From Auanema rhodensis (taxonomy: Eukaryota; Nematoda; Chromadorea; Rhabditida; Rhabditidae): DNA of 64,000 bases. Position 1 is the first letter of the stretch; each line of letters begins with the position of its first letter. The notes under the pieces were generated by a model. It had not been told where the DNA came from, made no database searches, and saw only the letters and a program-made list of their open reading frames with translations. The stretch spans positions 7,378,001 through 7,442,000 of the forward strand of contig OZ059898.1 of NCBI GenBank assembly GCA_964057225.1. Direction: 5' to 3'. Position numbers and translations under genes: made by a program. Of this stretch, positions 1 through 10,300 are shown one piece after another.

Positions 1-577
1 ATATAGTAATGTTACAGCCACTATTTGAACAAATCTCTAAAAAAGCATCGTTCATTTAAATTTAAATCAGATCACATGAAAAATATAAAACAAAGGAATG
101 CATTAGTTTTTCATTTAACTCCATTCATATATACATATTGGAAGTTTGAACATCCAATTTTACTCAAATATTATGCGTAAATATAGCTTTTTCAGAAATG
201 TATATATTTTTCAAATTAAGATATTCTCCTTCTGGTGTTTGGTTTCTGTTACTTATCAATTGAAACAATATATATGTAAATGGTGTTATTCTCCTAATTC
301 TCAACATTTAGTTCAGTGATACCCCCAAGAGCTAACATAATCAACAAATTTTTATACAAATTAGTCTTGGCGCGCAAACCTCTTTTAAGCGTTTTCGCAA
401 TGGAGCGAGTATTTATCATTTACAGTCACTGTGAATTACATTGGGGTCAATATTCCAAATTCAAGGAGTATTTTTCTGAGCTTTGAAGCGGAAGTTCGAG
501 TTCTTACGTCATTCTTATAAAGAACATACGCTTACGTTTAAGGATTTTTGTCCTTTACCTTTAAAGTAGAGACTGCT
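1..577. other. Upstream region of the PIR-1-like gene
   Basis: No exon was recognised here. The first 300 bases are very AT-rich. From about 360 to 610 the sequence becomes less AT-biased, as expected for a promoter and 5' UTR of the gene starting at 578. A 28-codon open frame at 400-486 begins with ATG and ends in TGA. It could be an upstream ORF if transcription starts before 400, or it may be chance. Confidence 0.5.
366..378. promoter_or_regulatory. GC-rich near-palindrome, E2F-like site
   Basis: The sequence CTTGGCGCGCAAA stands out in AT-rich surroundings. CTTGGCGC matches the E2F/DP consensus TTTSSCGC at 7 of 8 positions, and the core TTGGCGCGCAA is almost self-complementary. It lies 200 bp before the start codon of a gene that may be co-transcribed with an APC/C subunit, so a cell-cycle regulatory site is plausible. 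This is a motif match only. Confidence 0.3.
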
Positions 578-2245
578 ATGGTTCGAGTATGCAGGGTTGT
601 ACCTAAAGAGTGAGACAATTTATTCATATTTTCTATCAGCCTTTACTTTTCATATAGTTTTTTAATCTCCATTTATTTTGTTCAATATGAATAATATCAA
701 TTATTAACATTTATAGATATATAAAGTGTTTATTATTTATCTGGTATATATGAATATTTTTCAGATGGTCCAAATACAATCCTGTCGGTAATGTGATACC
801 TCGCACACGTTTTATAGTTTTTAAAACACCATTAAATGATAGTCTACTTACTAGAGTTCCAAGTGCTCAACGTTTCAATGTATCAGGTTTGCTTTGGAAA
901 GTAAGTCATAATGACAATTATAATCTATATAATACTTTTATTTGCTTTCAGATTGCGGAAAAAAATGGACATCTTGGTTTAGTAATTGATCTCACTGATA
1001 CAGATAGATATTATGACAAAACTGATATTGAGGGGATGTGCATTAAATATACCAAGATAAATTGTCCTGGTCGTGGGTGAGTCCAAATCCAAATGAATCC
1101 AAAATTCAATGGTTATTGTGTTTGCTGTTTAGATTTATCGAAAATGAAGACCACGTTGATGATTTTGTCAAAGCAGTTTCTGAATTTTTACAAGAATCGG
1201 ATGATAAAGGTTTTAAAAGTTTTTATTTGCGTAATTTCGTATTAATTTTCAGAATGCTTAATTGGTGTTCATTGCACCCATGGGGTAAATCGCAGCGGCT
1301 ATTTAATTTGTAGATTTCTTATTGATACTTTAGGATGGTCTTCCCATGAAGCTTTATCAGGTAACCTATAGTCAATATTGCAATAATATATCAATAAAAT
1401 ATTTCCAGCATTTGAGGAAGCTCGGGGACATCCAATTTCTAATGGTTCTTATGTACAGGCACTTCATAAAGCTTCTATGCGGAGAATGTACCTTATTAGT
1501 TTTGCAACTTTCTTGTAAAATAGTACTTTAGAAATGATTCTGAGAGTGATGATAGTTCAAGAAAAAAAAAGAAAAAACAGAAACGAAAACGTGATAGAAA
1601 AGAACACGATGATTCTAGACACTTGGGCAGTATGATGCAGCAGTTTATCGGCCAAATTGAAGAACAGGCATTTTTTTTTTCATTTTTATTTGAAACATAT
1701 TACGTTTAAAGGCACAAGTATTGGAGTCAAATTCCGGGTTTGATTCTTCTGCTGCAATAGCAAGTGGTTATATTGAGTCTTCTCATCATCACTGGGCATT
1801 CCAACAACCTAAGGTTTTGAATTATTATTATTTTTTCTATTTGTTTTTTAGCGACATAGAGCTGAGGGATCGGAACAAGCAGTTGATGAGGGAGCCGAAG
1901 AAGAAATCGTGGATTATGCTGATGAAGTATGTAAAAATGTATTATTAAAGTTATGAATTTATTTTTTTAGGCTGAGGAAGGTGAATATGCTGATGATGCC
2001 GAAGATGACGAAGAGGTTGTTTCAAAATCACAAAAACGACGAGGCCGACGAAACAGAATGAGAGCTATGCTAGGAGTGAGCATTCTTTTTAGGATTTTGT
2101 TGTTATATTATGTACATTACAGGCAATGCGTAGAGGCAACTTTCATGAAATACAGGAGGCTCAAGAAGAATACCTACGAGGGTTGGGTGGAAATCCACAA
2201 CAATCTCAACCTCAACCACAGCCACAGCCACAGCAGGGAATGTGA
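578..2245 (+). CDS. pir-1: RNA 5'-triphosphatase, PIR-1/DUSP11 family dual-specificity phosphatase
   Basis: The model has 11 exons: 578-609, 765-900, 952-1076, 1133-1209, 1253-1360, 1409-1487, 1532-1667, 1712-1813, 1852-1926, 1971-2075 and 2123-2245, giving 365 residues. The phosphatase domain spans about residues 12-186. It opens with the family-typical block W-x3-NPVG-x2-IPRTRFIVFKTPL and carries the P-loop HCTHGVNRSGY, a CX5R motif with Cys131 and Arg137. Family members remove beta and gamma phosphates from triphosphorylated RNA; nematode PIR-1 works with Dicer/ERI small-RNA complexes, so an RNA-silencing role is inferred. After residue 186 there is a tail of about 180 residues: a Lys/Arg cluster, an acidic Glu/Asp stretch, an RRGRRNR basic patch and a QP-rich end. 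This tail is longer than I expect for the family. The start was chosen because the 32-nt first exon has a GTGAGA donor and matches the phase at 765. One intron (1668-1711) appears to use a GC donor. Confidence 0.87.
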
Positions 2246-2438
2246 GGTCTTTCACTTTAATAATGATTTCCTTAACTTATATTTTGAAACACATGATCTT
2301 CACTGTTTTCATGTTGGTACAGTATTAATAAATAATTCGTTTGTAATATATGTAAAGCTTACAATTAATGTAGTACGTCAATGTATTTGTTTTTTCTACA
2401 TTAATACAATTTTGATCATGTATTTGGTAGATAAGTAC
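2246..2438 (+). other. Short PIR-1/APC4 intergenic spacer, operon-like
   Basis: 193 bp separate the PIR-1 stop from the APC4 start. A poly(A) signal AATAAA lies at 2327-2332, about 82 bp after the stop. A T-rich stretch follows, and an orphan acceptor TTTGGTAG ends at 2430, eight bases before the ATG. This poly(A)-to-trans-splice spacing of about 100 bp is what polycistronic nematode operons show. No promoter motif is visible. An in-frame ATG at 2418 would add seven residues if that acceptor is not used. Confidence 0.5.
2327..2332 (+). terminator. Poly(A) signal of the PIR-1-like gene
   Basis: Canonical AATAAA hexamer 82 bp after the stop codon, the only perfect copy in the spacer. Confidence 0.55.
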
Positions 2439-5400
2439 ATGACCTCTCACCAGGTCGACGTTGAAGAAGTTATATGGGGAAGGAAACAATTTCGGGCTCC
2501 CTTCAAGGTAATGTTAAACAACAGTCATTGAAAAGATTTTGCTCAGGTGCACCTTGTGCAATGGAATCCTGTTCTTGAATTGTTGGCTATTGGTTCAAAA
2601 AAGGGTGAAGTTGTGGTGAAAAGGCCTGGTTGGAAAAAATGTTGGAAGGTTTTTATAGAGCCCTGTGCTAAGCAATATTTTTGATTGTTTAGACGTCTGT
2701 GTCTACTGTTGTAGAAAATCCCAAATTAACTGCTCCTACTGATCCCCGGCAAATGTGCAGTCTTACTTGGAATCCACAGGGAAATGTTCTAGCCGTAGGA
2801 ATGGATGATGGTCATTATCATCTTATTGATGTTGATAGTGGCCTAGTTCGATGGACAGGCAGATTATCACCGTATATACATAAATGTTATATAATTAACT
2901 AGAGTCATTTAGAAAGGATGGCTTGCATCCCGAAATTCTTAATCTTAGATGGCAAGCACCAAAACATGAAAATAAATTTATAAAAGAAAAATTGAACATG
3001 TATGGAAGTGAAGAGGAAGAAAAAGCTTTGGTTTATTATGCTTTTTGACTTAATCTTATTTGTTTTTTTAGGCAATGGTTGAGGATAACAGTGAAGCTGT
3101 AGCTGAAATGCATGCTTTCGAATCTATTTTTTACAGTTCTTTACAACAAACATTTTTGCTTGCATTAAGGAATGACAATATTGTACGTATATGTTGAGTT
3201 TCACTTCAAAATCGTTTTATTTTAAGATTTCAATATTAGCTGGTGGTATAGTTTGTGTCTCTCTTGTAGATTTAAACCAAGTCTGTGGTATGTACCAGAC
3301 AATTATTTAAAAAAATTAAAGCATTTTTTTAAAGAGAAAATCAAAATGCATCCCATGTTGATACATGATGCACTTCTGTCTCCTGAAGCGGATTCCATTA
3401 CCATTGCCTTGGAAGCGTATGGACCTAAACCAGACGTAATTTTTTAAAAAACATTTTTGTGTGATGTGTTTAATACATATGTCTTATTGTTTTCAGAAGA
3501 CAGGTGCACCTGGAACAGGGGCTGCAGGTTTACATGCACAAGTTATATCAGTAGGTTTACGGTTTGATGAACCTTATCCTATGTGGCGTCTAGTTTTGAC
3601 GTAAATTTCCATACCATGTATAACAACATCGTTTTCTTCTTCAGATATCTTAGAACACTGCTTCGTTTTCGATTAGTAACTACTATATCAGAAGGAATTT
3701 TTAAAGATTGGTCTACAGCTAGCCAGGTTTGTTTAATATATATCTCCTCTGCGATGAAGTGAGTATCATCAGATCTTTATGAATCGGATAAATCCTTCGG
3801 AAGGAAAATTCAATTTTTTGGATGCTATAGTCACAAGTTTATTGTCGGGTTTGCACACTCAGCATGAAGAAGCTTTACTGGATAAGCAATTATCAAATGG
3901 AATTTTAGGAATGAGGGAATTTCTCTCTTTGAATTTTACGTAGTATATGGTTATTATTTTGTTTGAAATCTTATTATTTTTAGCGAGTTTTTGAAATCTA
4001 TCAATGGCCCTCTAACTTCAGTAATTCGTTGCTTTGCTCACCAACTCGAGAAATTTCAAACTCAGTTGAATATGTCCAAGAAATTACCGATTGAGTATAC
4101 TTATTATAAATTTTTATATCAAACTGAAATGTTTTTCAGATCATTACTATTTCCGGAAAGAAATAACGATGTAAACGTTTATCCTTTCAATTGTCGTGAA
4201 AATTTATCGCCCAAAAAAAGCTCAATTTCTAAAGATTCCGATGATGCCATGTGGGCCATTTTACAAGCAATAATATTTTTTCATCTAATTTTAGAGATTC
4301 GACGGACATGTATAGTATATCCGAACAGCTTGTAATTAAGGTAAAAGAAGCGAGTATTGCGGGAACAGCTAACTTGTAAGAAATTTAATTATGAGATGAT
4401 AAAAAATATATTTAGACGTGAATTACAAACGTTGGTAAGGTGGCTCTCTCTTTTTCCAGTTGTAATGAAGATTAATATGACGAAATCAGTAATACATCAA
4501 AGTAAAAAGATTGAAAATACCAAGTTATGGAAAGTATTCATTCAAGTTTTCAGTTGTTAATATATCATAATTTATTGCAGTATATGTTGGAAACATTCGT
4601 CGAAGATGGAGAAAATAAAAATTATTATTTACGCACAGCTTTTAACCTGGAAAGTGTTCTTGAAGTATATTTTATCACCATTATTCTGTTCAAAACTATC
4701 GATTTCAGGAAATGGCAAAAGATGAACAAAAAAATGTTTATGGTGATGAACCTACTTCAGTGAACTGTTTTATTTTAGTTTGTAAAACTTGTATTCGTTT
4801 TTTAATTTTCGTTTTACAGGATTATAACAAAGACGAAGGGGAAAAGCCAACAAATAAGGTAATTCTATTTCATTTTTCGAAATATATCACTTGTATTTAT
4901 TTATAGAAAATAGCAAAGAGTTCCGATCAGTTATCATCTTCTGAATCTTCAATTAGCCCTCAAAGTAATTCTGATGAAGAGATGGTTACAAGCCCAACTC
5001 CCAAATTTCAACCATTTATTGATAAGGTAATGAAATAAAAGTTTGACAACAATTTCAAATTTTAAGGTATCTGAATTCTGGGGGAACGAATTGTCTGATG
5101 CTACACTTGAACTTATATATTCTGGTGCTGGATATAATCGCTTGAGAAATTATCCACGTAAAGCAACACTGAGTACGTTATATGATACTGCTCGGAAAGC
5201 TTTGGAATCAAAACATAACTGTCTTAGTCAATTTGGGCAGACCATGTCTATTGTTAGAAGTGCAATCTTTAATTTATTACAATTTTTTTTGAAGAATTGG
5301 GTTGAAGTAACGGAAGCTGCTCCCGGACACTCTGAGTTCAACAAAATGCATCTTAGTTTTCAAGATGTTAATTCTATTCTTCCGATGAGCGACAAGCTTC

Positions 5401-6066
5401 TGACACCCAGGCAAGTATAATAATTAGCTGGATAAAATGATATTTGAAATATTTTAGAATAGGCATATCTGTTGTGGCGTACAATATGCAAAAATGCTGC
5501 ATGCGTACGATTGTGGACAGCTCAACGCCGAACAATCCATTTGAAGTACATGGTAAAATAGAATTGAATTTAGGCGATACGGTATGATAGTTTACCTTTT
5601 CAATTATTTTATGGATCATTTAGATAGTTGAAAGTACTGTGGGGACTCCTGACAGTATGGCATTAACCATTGCAACTCATAAGGTTACTATACCAATATG
5701 TAAAAAATATGTATCGTACTTACAGGATATCAATATGAATGAGACAATTATGGAAATTGTATCTGCTTGCCATGATTTGAATGGAAATTTTTATGCTCTC
5801 GTCACTGGAGCGAATATGATGTTGGGAACTGGAGTACGAAGATTTATGAAGGTGCAAGTGGGAGAAATGAAATGGAAGACTCATTTGGTTCAGACTTTTA
5901 ATTTATTTCAGTGTTTAATTATGTTTTTCAGGAGTCTTATCGCACTAATCAGCTTGAGAACATTTGCCTTTCTATAGATGGCTGTCGTGGATGTTCTCTC
6001 TCTGACGAACAAACAAAGATAGCGTTGTTCAGCAACTATGATCCTGCAGATTGTTTTAGAGATTAA
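2439..6066 (+). CDS. emb-30: Anaphase-promoting complex subunit 4 (APC4 / EMB-30)
   Basis: APC4 is a scaffold subunit of the APC/C ubiquitin ligase that drives anaphase and mitotic exit in the nucleus. Exons: 2439-2507, 2547-2648, 2693-2871, 2913-3030, 3072-3182, 3227-3287, 3335-3435, 3497-3600, 3645-3726, 3773-3939, 3984-4094, 4140-4250, 4295-4375, 4416-4533, 4581-4664, 4709-4759, 4820-4858, 4907-5026, 5067-5410, 5458-5581, 5624-5683, 5726-5851 and 5932-6066; 865 residues in frame. The N-terminal WD40 part is diagnostic: LVQWNPVLELLAIGSKKGEV, then SLTWNPQGNVLAVGMDDG-x-YHLIDVDSG, matching the blades of the APC4 WD40 domain. The middle is helical and Ser-rich near residues 550-600. Length sits between human APC4 and C. 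elegans EMB-30. The intron at 5411-5457 has a strong GC donor (CAG|GCAAGT). Exon 3 to 4 needs the acceptor ending at 2912, because the nearer AG puts a stop in frame. Confidence 0.85.
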
Positions 6067-7376
6067 CTAAGTAATTCAATAACTTAAATACATTTTTCTT
6101 TTAAAACTATTTTTGTAATTCTAATTCCTACTATTAAAACAAAAATAATATGATTCTTGCAGGTGTTGGAAAAGCGAAGATGATTTTCTCGTAATTCGAA
6201 AAATCATGCTTGGATGCCTTTCCAAATTCTTGTATTTTGCAATTGTTTTCAGCGGGTTTTATCAGATCTAACTGCTTTGTATTCCTCAACAATATGTTTT
6301 GTTATTACTGGTGTTTAAGAATAACTTTGATTTTGACGCGTAGTTTCTCATTTTTGTTATAAATGTAATATTACATTTTTTTCTTTAATGAAATAATCCG
6401 TGCTGCTATAACTGATTACATTGATATAGTCTGGTAAATATGTATGCTTCTAATCCTATTATGGATGGTGAGCTTACGAACAATCAGCTCAACTTTGGTA
6501 AGACAGTAAAGGCTACTGACATATTTAAAGAAAAAAATATTTCGATAACCTTACAATTTTTTTGATTAAAAAGAATTAATTTTGTTTTTCGAGTCTTACT
6601 GACATAACATGTATAGTTGAGAAAAAATAATTACATATGTATATTATATTCTGTAAAGTGCAAAGATAACATTACTGTTTGCTTTTGTAACACCGATAAA
6701 TTTCTGATTATAGACATCAAACGATTTACTCTTTTTAGGCTCTTTTTAATTGTTAAAACATCTGTGATAAGGTTTAGTATGCCCAAAAGGCTTGAGTAAA
6801 TCATTCAAAGGCGTTAGAAAAAATGATTAAAACTCTAATACCATTTAGCATGAAATAAAAGATGTATATGTATATATATGACGAGGGAATGTGTAGGCGT
6901 GTTTCTCAAGTTCCAGAAATTGATAACAAAATAGATAAAATGTTGATTTTTCTCTTACCCTTACATATCTTATTAGTCAGACGAATATAGTTATCAATAA
7001 ATTTTCGTATGCTCCTATCTTATACAAGTCTTCTCATCTTCCTTGTTGTTAGTCTCCTGAAGTATTAGCTTCTATTATTTACATCTCATTTATAGCTCTT
7101 ACAATTGTAATTTTACAACCACATTTTTAAATATTGTAATTTTTTAAAATTAAGATTTTTCATTTATTTACAGCATGAATAGAAGAAATTAACAATACTT
7201 GTGTTCAACTCGTGCACATATCTCTATACAACTTTATTGTTTTTATCATTTTGTAAGCAGATAAATCTAGGTGATTACAATTGAGAAATATATCCGCAAC
7301 TCATACTTTTTTCATTATGTAAATACTTTGATAAAACAAATTCCAATAATAAGATTTTATTTAGTTCGCTGGACAA
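6067..7376. other. APC4 3' region and spacer before the adhesion GPCR
   Basis: No exon seen over 1.3 kb. It holds the APC4 3' UTR, for which no canonical AATAAA lies close to the stop, and long AT-rich sequence. A perfect 18-bp palindrome (half-site AAATGTAAT) lies at 6361-6378. The last bases end in an orphan acceptor TTTTATTTAG at 7364, 12 nt before the next start codon, which suggests SL trans-splicing of the GPCR transcript. Confidence 0.5.
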
Positions 7377-7377
7377 A
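7364..7377 (+). other. Candidate trans-splice acceptor of the adhesion GPCR gene
   Basis: The sequence TTTTATTTAG ends at 7364, directly followed by TTCGCTGGACAA and the start codon. No plausible upstream exon feeds it, so a spliced-leader acceptor is the simplest reading. A cis-spliced non-coding 5' exon is the alternative. Confidence 0.45.
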
Positions 7378-10300
7378 TGAGACTGAAGTTTTCGGTACTC
7401 CTTTTTCATCTTCTAACTATCCATTTCTTTATTCTCGGCGCACTAGGCAATTTTATAAATACAAGCAGTCTGGGTATAAAAGAAAACTCAGGTCAGTAAA
7501 ATAGAAATATAACTATCTTGATGCAATCGGTTTTCGAAAGTAATATAAAGCTACACATAATACACACAAATTAAAAAGGAATTTCGTATGTGTCATCGTT
7601 GGGCGGTGGTTCTTGGAATGGAAGTGGAATATGTATTTCTTTGTTTTACCTATCATAAACAGACAGAAATATTCCATACTAGCACATAATACGAGCTCGT
7701 TTAAAAGCGCATCATTGAAAATAAGTATAAAAGTATTCACACTATATTAACTATATATTTTTTGAATGATGAACGTATAGTATTAATGTTGTAAATTGAA
7801 TGAACTACTCAAATATTTTCACATTATTATATGTAAGTAAAATATATGTTATATGTTGGATCATACAACATATCTTAAATTTATGTTTGAAATCTGTAGT
7901 GTTAATTAATGTTTGTATACGTAAATGAGAGTGAGCTGTAGATGTTTGCTTTCTAGTATTATTTCATATTATCATGCTAAATTATCATTAATAGTTTTTA
8001 ATCCAGTGCGAAGTACCTGTGAAGTAAGCCATTGATGGTATATACTTCAGATAATATATGAGAACTAAACTGATTATATTGATATGAATATAATGACGTT
8101 ATTTGATGAAGATAAAATATTAGTGTTTTTATAACATTGACACATTATTCATGAAAACCTTTTAGTGAACTCTAATGCGATTCAAAATACATCGTCTTTA
8201 TACAACAACAACGTTAAAACGTTTAGTGATAATCATAATTCTAATGATGATGTAATTTCTATGGTGAGTGAATAAATTAAAAAACATTTTATTTTTTTTA
8301 TTTAAGAAACAATTAACGATATTCTATGAAGTTGGAGTTATTATCTATATAGATATCGTAAAAGTGACACTCCGTGATCCAGGATATAGATATGTTTTTA
8401 ATATAACTGTAGGAAAAGACAGTAATGCTAATGTTATTATCAATAATCAGACGTAAGTTCAATTAACAAAATAAATAAAATTATCTTATTAAGTGAAATT
8501 ATAGTTGCGACATGACATGCACAAGAGATGATTATCCGGAACAACTAATTAGTATAAATATGACGTTATACGAAGAACTTATATCTCTTGATATGTCTCT
8601 TGATATACTTTATGTATATGTGGGACCTTGTTTACAACCTTTCCTTAACTACAACTGCATTACTGATGAAAGTGACATCTGCATTTGCGATTTAAATCAA
8701 ATTAATGATCAACTTTGTTATCAAACACCTATAACAATCACCAAATGGTAATACTCTCGTTCTTCAACTTTTTTCATTTGTTTCCATTTTATTTCTAGCT
8801 CACCTGCAGTTCAAACTTCTACATATGCACAGCTTCACTTAATCGTATAATTTATTAAAAAATGGTTGAAGTTAAACATTGTTTTGTTTGCAGGACTCTT
8901 TTACTGTATATTCAGGATATAGCGAGGTAGAAGCTGAAGCAAAAATAGCAGTTTTTTATAATACGGCCACGAGTGAATATGTTTTAACTATGAGTTGTAC
9001 TCCAGAATATAATAATAATTTTACATTAAATGGATTACCGTATGCTATTATTATACTTTTATTTATTTAACGCGATTAGTACTTTTCAGATGTAACCCTA
9101 CATGCTCATTAACATCAGCAGAGGGATCATATGCAGTCGTTGATATGTCGACTACACAAACGTGTAATGAAATATTATTGAACACTCGAAATCAAGAAGT
9201 TTTTGTATATGTGGATCAATGTGAACAGTTTATACCACATGAGAGTTGTCTCCATCAATGGGATTCATCATTTCGATGTGTTTGTGAGTCAAAACAGCAT
9301 GCAGATTTTACTCCTGATGAATGCCGAGTGGCTGGATACTTTGATCAGTGGTCCGTTTATTCTAAGACATTTATATTTTATAATAATTAAACGTCGTTAT
9401 AGTCCTAGCCCGCAAATAACTTTGGTTAAATTTAATATGTTTCTTCTTAATAAGGATAGTCCGATAATAACTATAGAGGTATATAGAAGATGTAATGGGT
9501 ATACCTATAAGGTTTCAATAGTTCCATATTTCCAAGCAACAACCGAAATCGATGGAGCACTGTTAGGCTTTCATCGAAATAAAAAAAAATTTAATTCATT
9601 TTTTTAGATGCAGTAGTTCAAGTGCTGTATGTGAATATAATCGTGATCAAAATACAAAGCTTAATTTGACAATATACCAAGAAACTTCACTTTTATTCCA
9701 ATTTCTTGGCACGATGACTGGGTGTGATCTGTTCATCAACGGTTGCTATCAAGACGAATCAAACTGCGTATCTGGAGATGAGGGACATTTTTGCATTTGC
9801 AAATATGAAACATTATCAAATTCCTTACCGGCTTTTAGCTGTCGAAATCCCAAGCTTTTTAAATCTTGGTAACTATTATGAGACGATTTCTTGAAATATC
9901 CCATATTTTCAGCAACACCGGCGGTACAACAAGCTTATCCACAAGTTAGAAATATAATAAATAAATGATGCTCATACTTATATATTTAGTTATGACTACC
10001 GCGACCACTAAAGCAACTACGGTAACTACTGTAGCTCCTACTACACCTACCACTACCATGAACACAACCACCAAAGCAACTACGGTAACTACTGTAGCTC
10101 CTACTACACCTACCACTACCATGAACACAACCACCAAAGCAACTACGGTAACTACTGTAGCTCCTACTTCACCTACTAGGGCTACTACAACCTTAACTAC
10201 TGAAGTTCCTACTACTAGTACAGTGACTACATCAACTACACAAGAAACTACTACAACTACTTTAACGGTATATTTTAATAGTTAGTGACATCTCATTATC

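Noticed and set aside
2872-2902. Shorter APC4 intron ending at the first AG (position 2902)
   Set aside because: It puts a stop codon four bases later; extending to the AG at 2911-2912 restores the frame.
9946-10137. Val-rich antisense frame opposite the GPCR stalk
   Set aside because: Mirror of the 63-bp Thr repeat on the coding strand.
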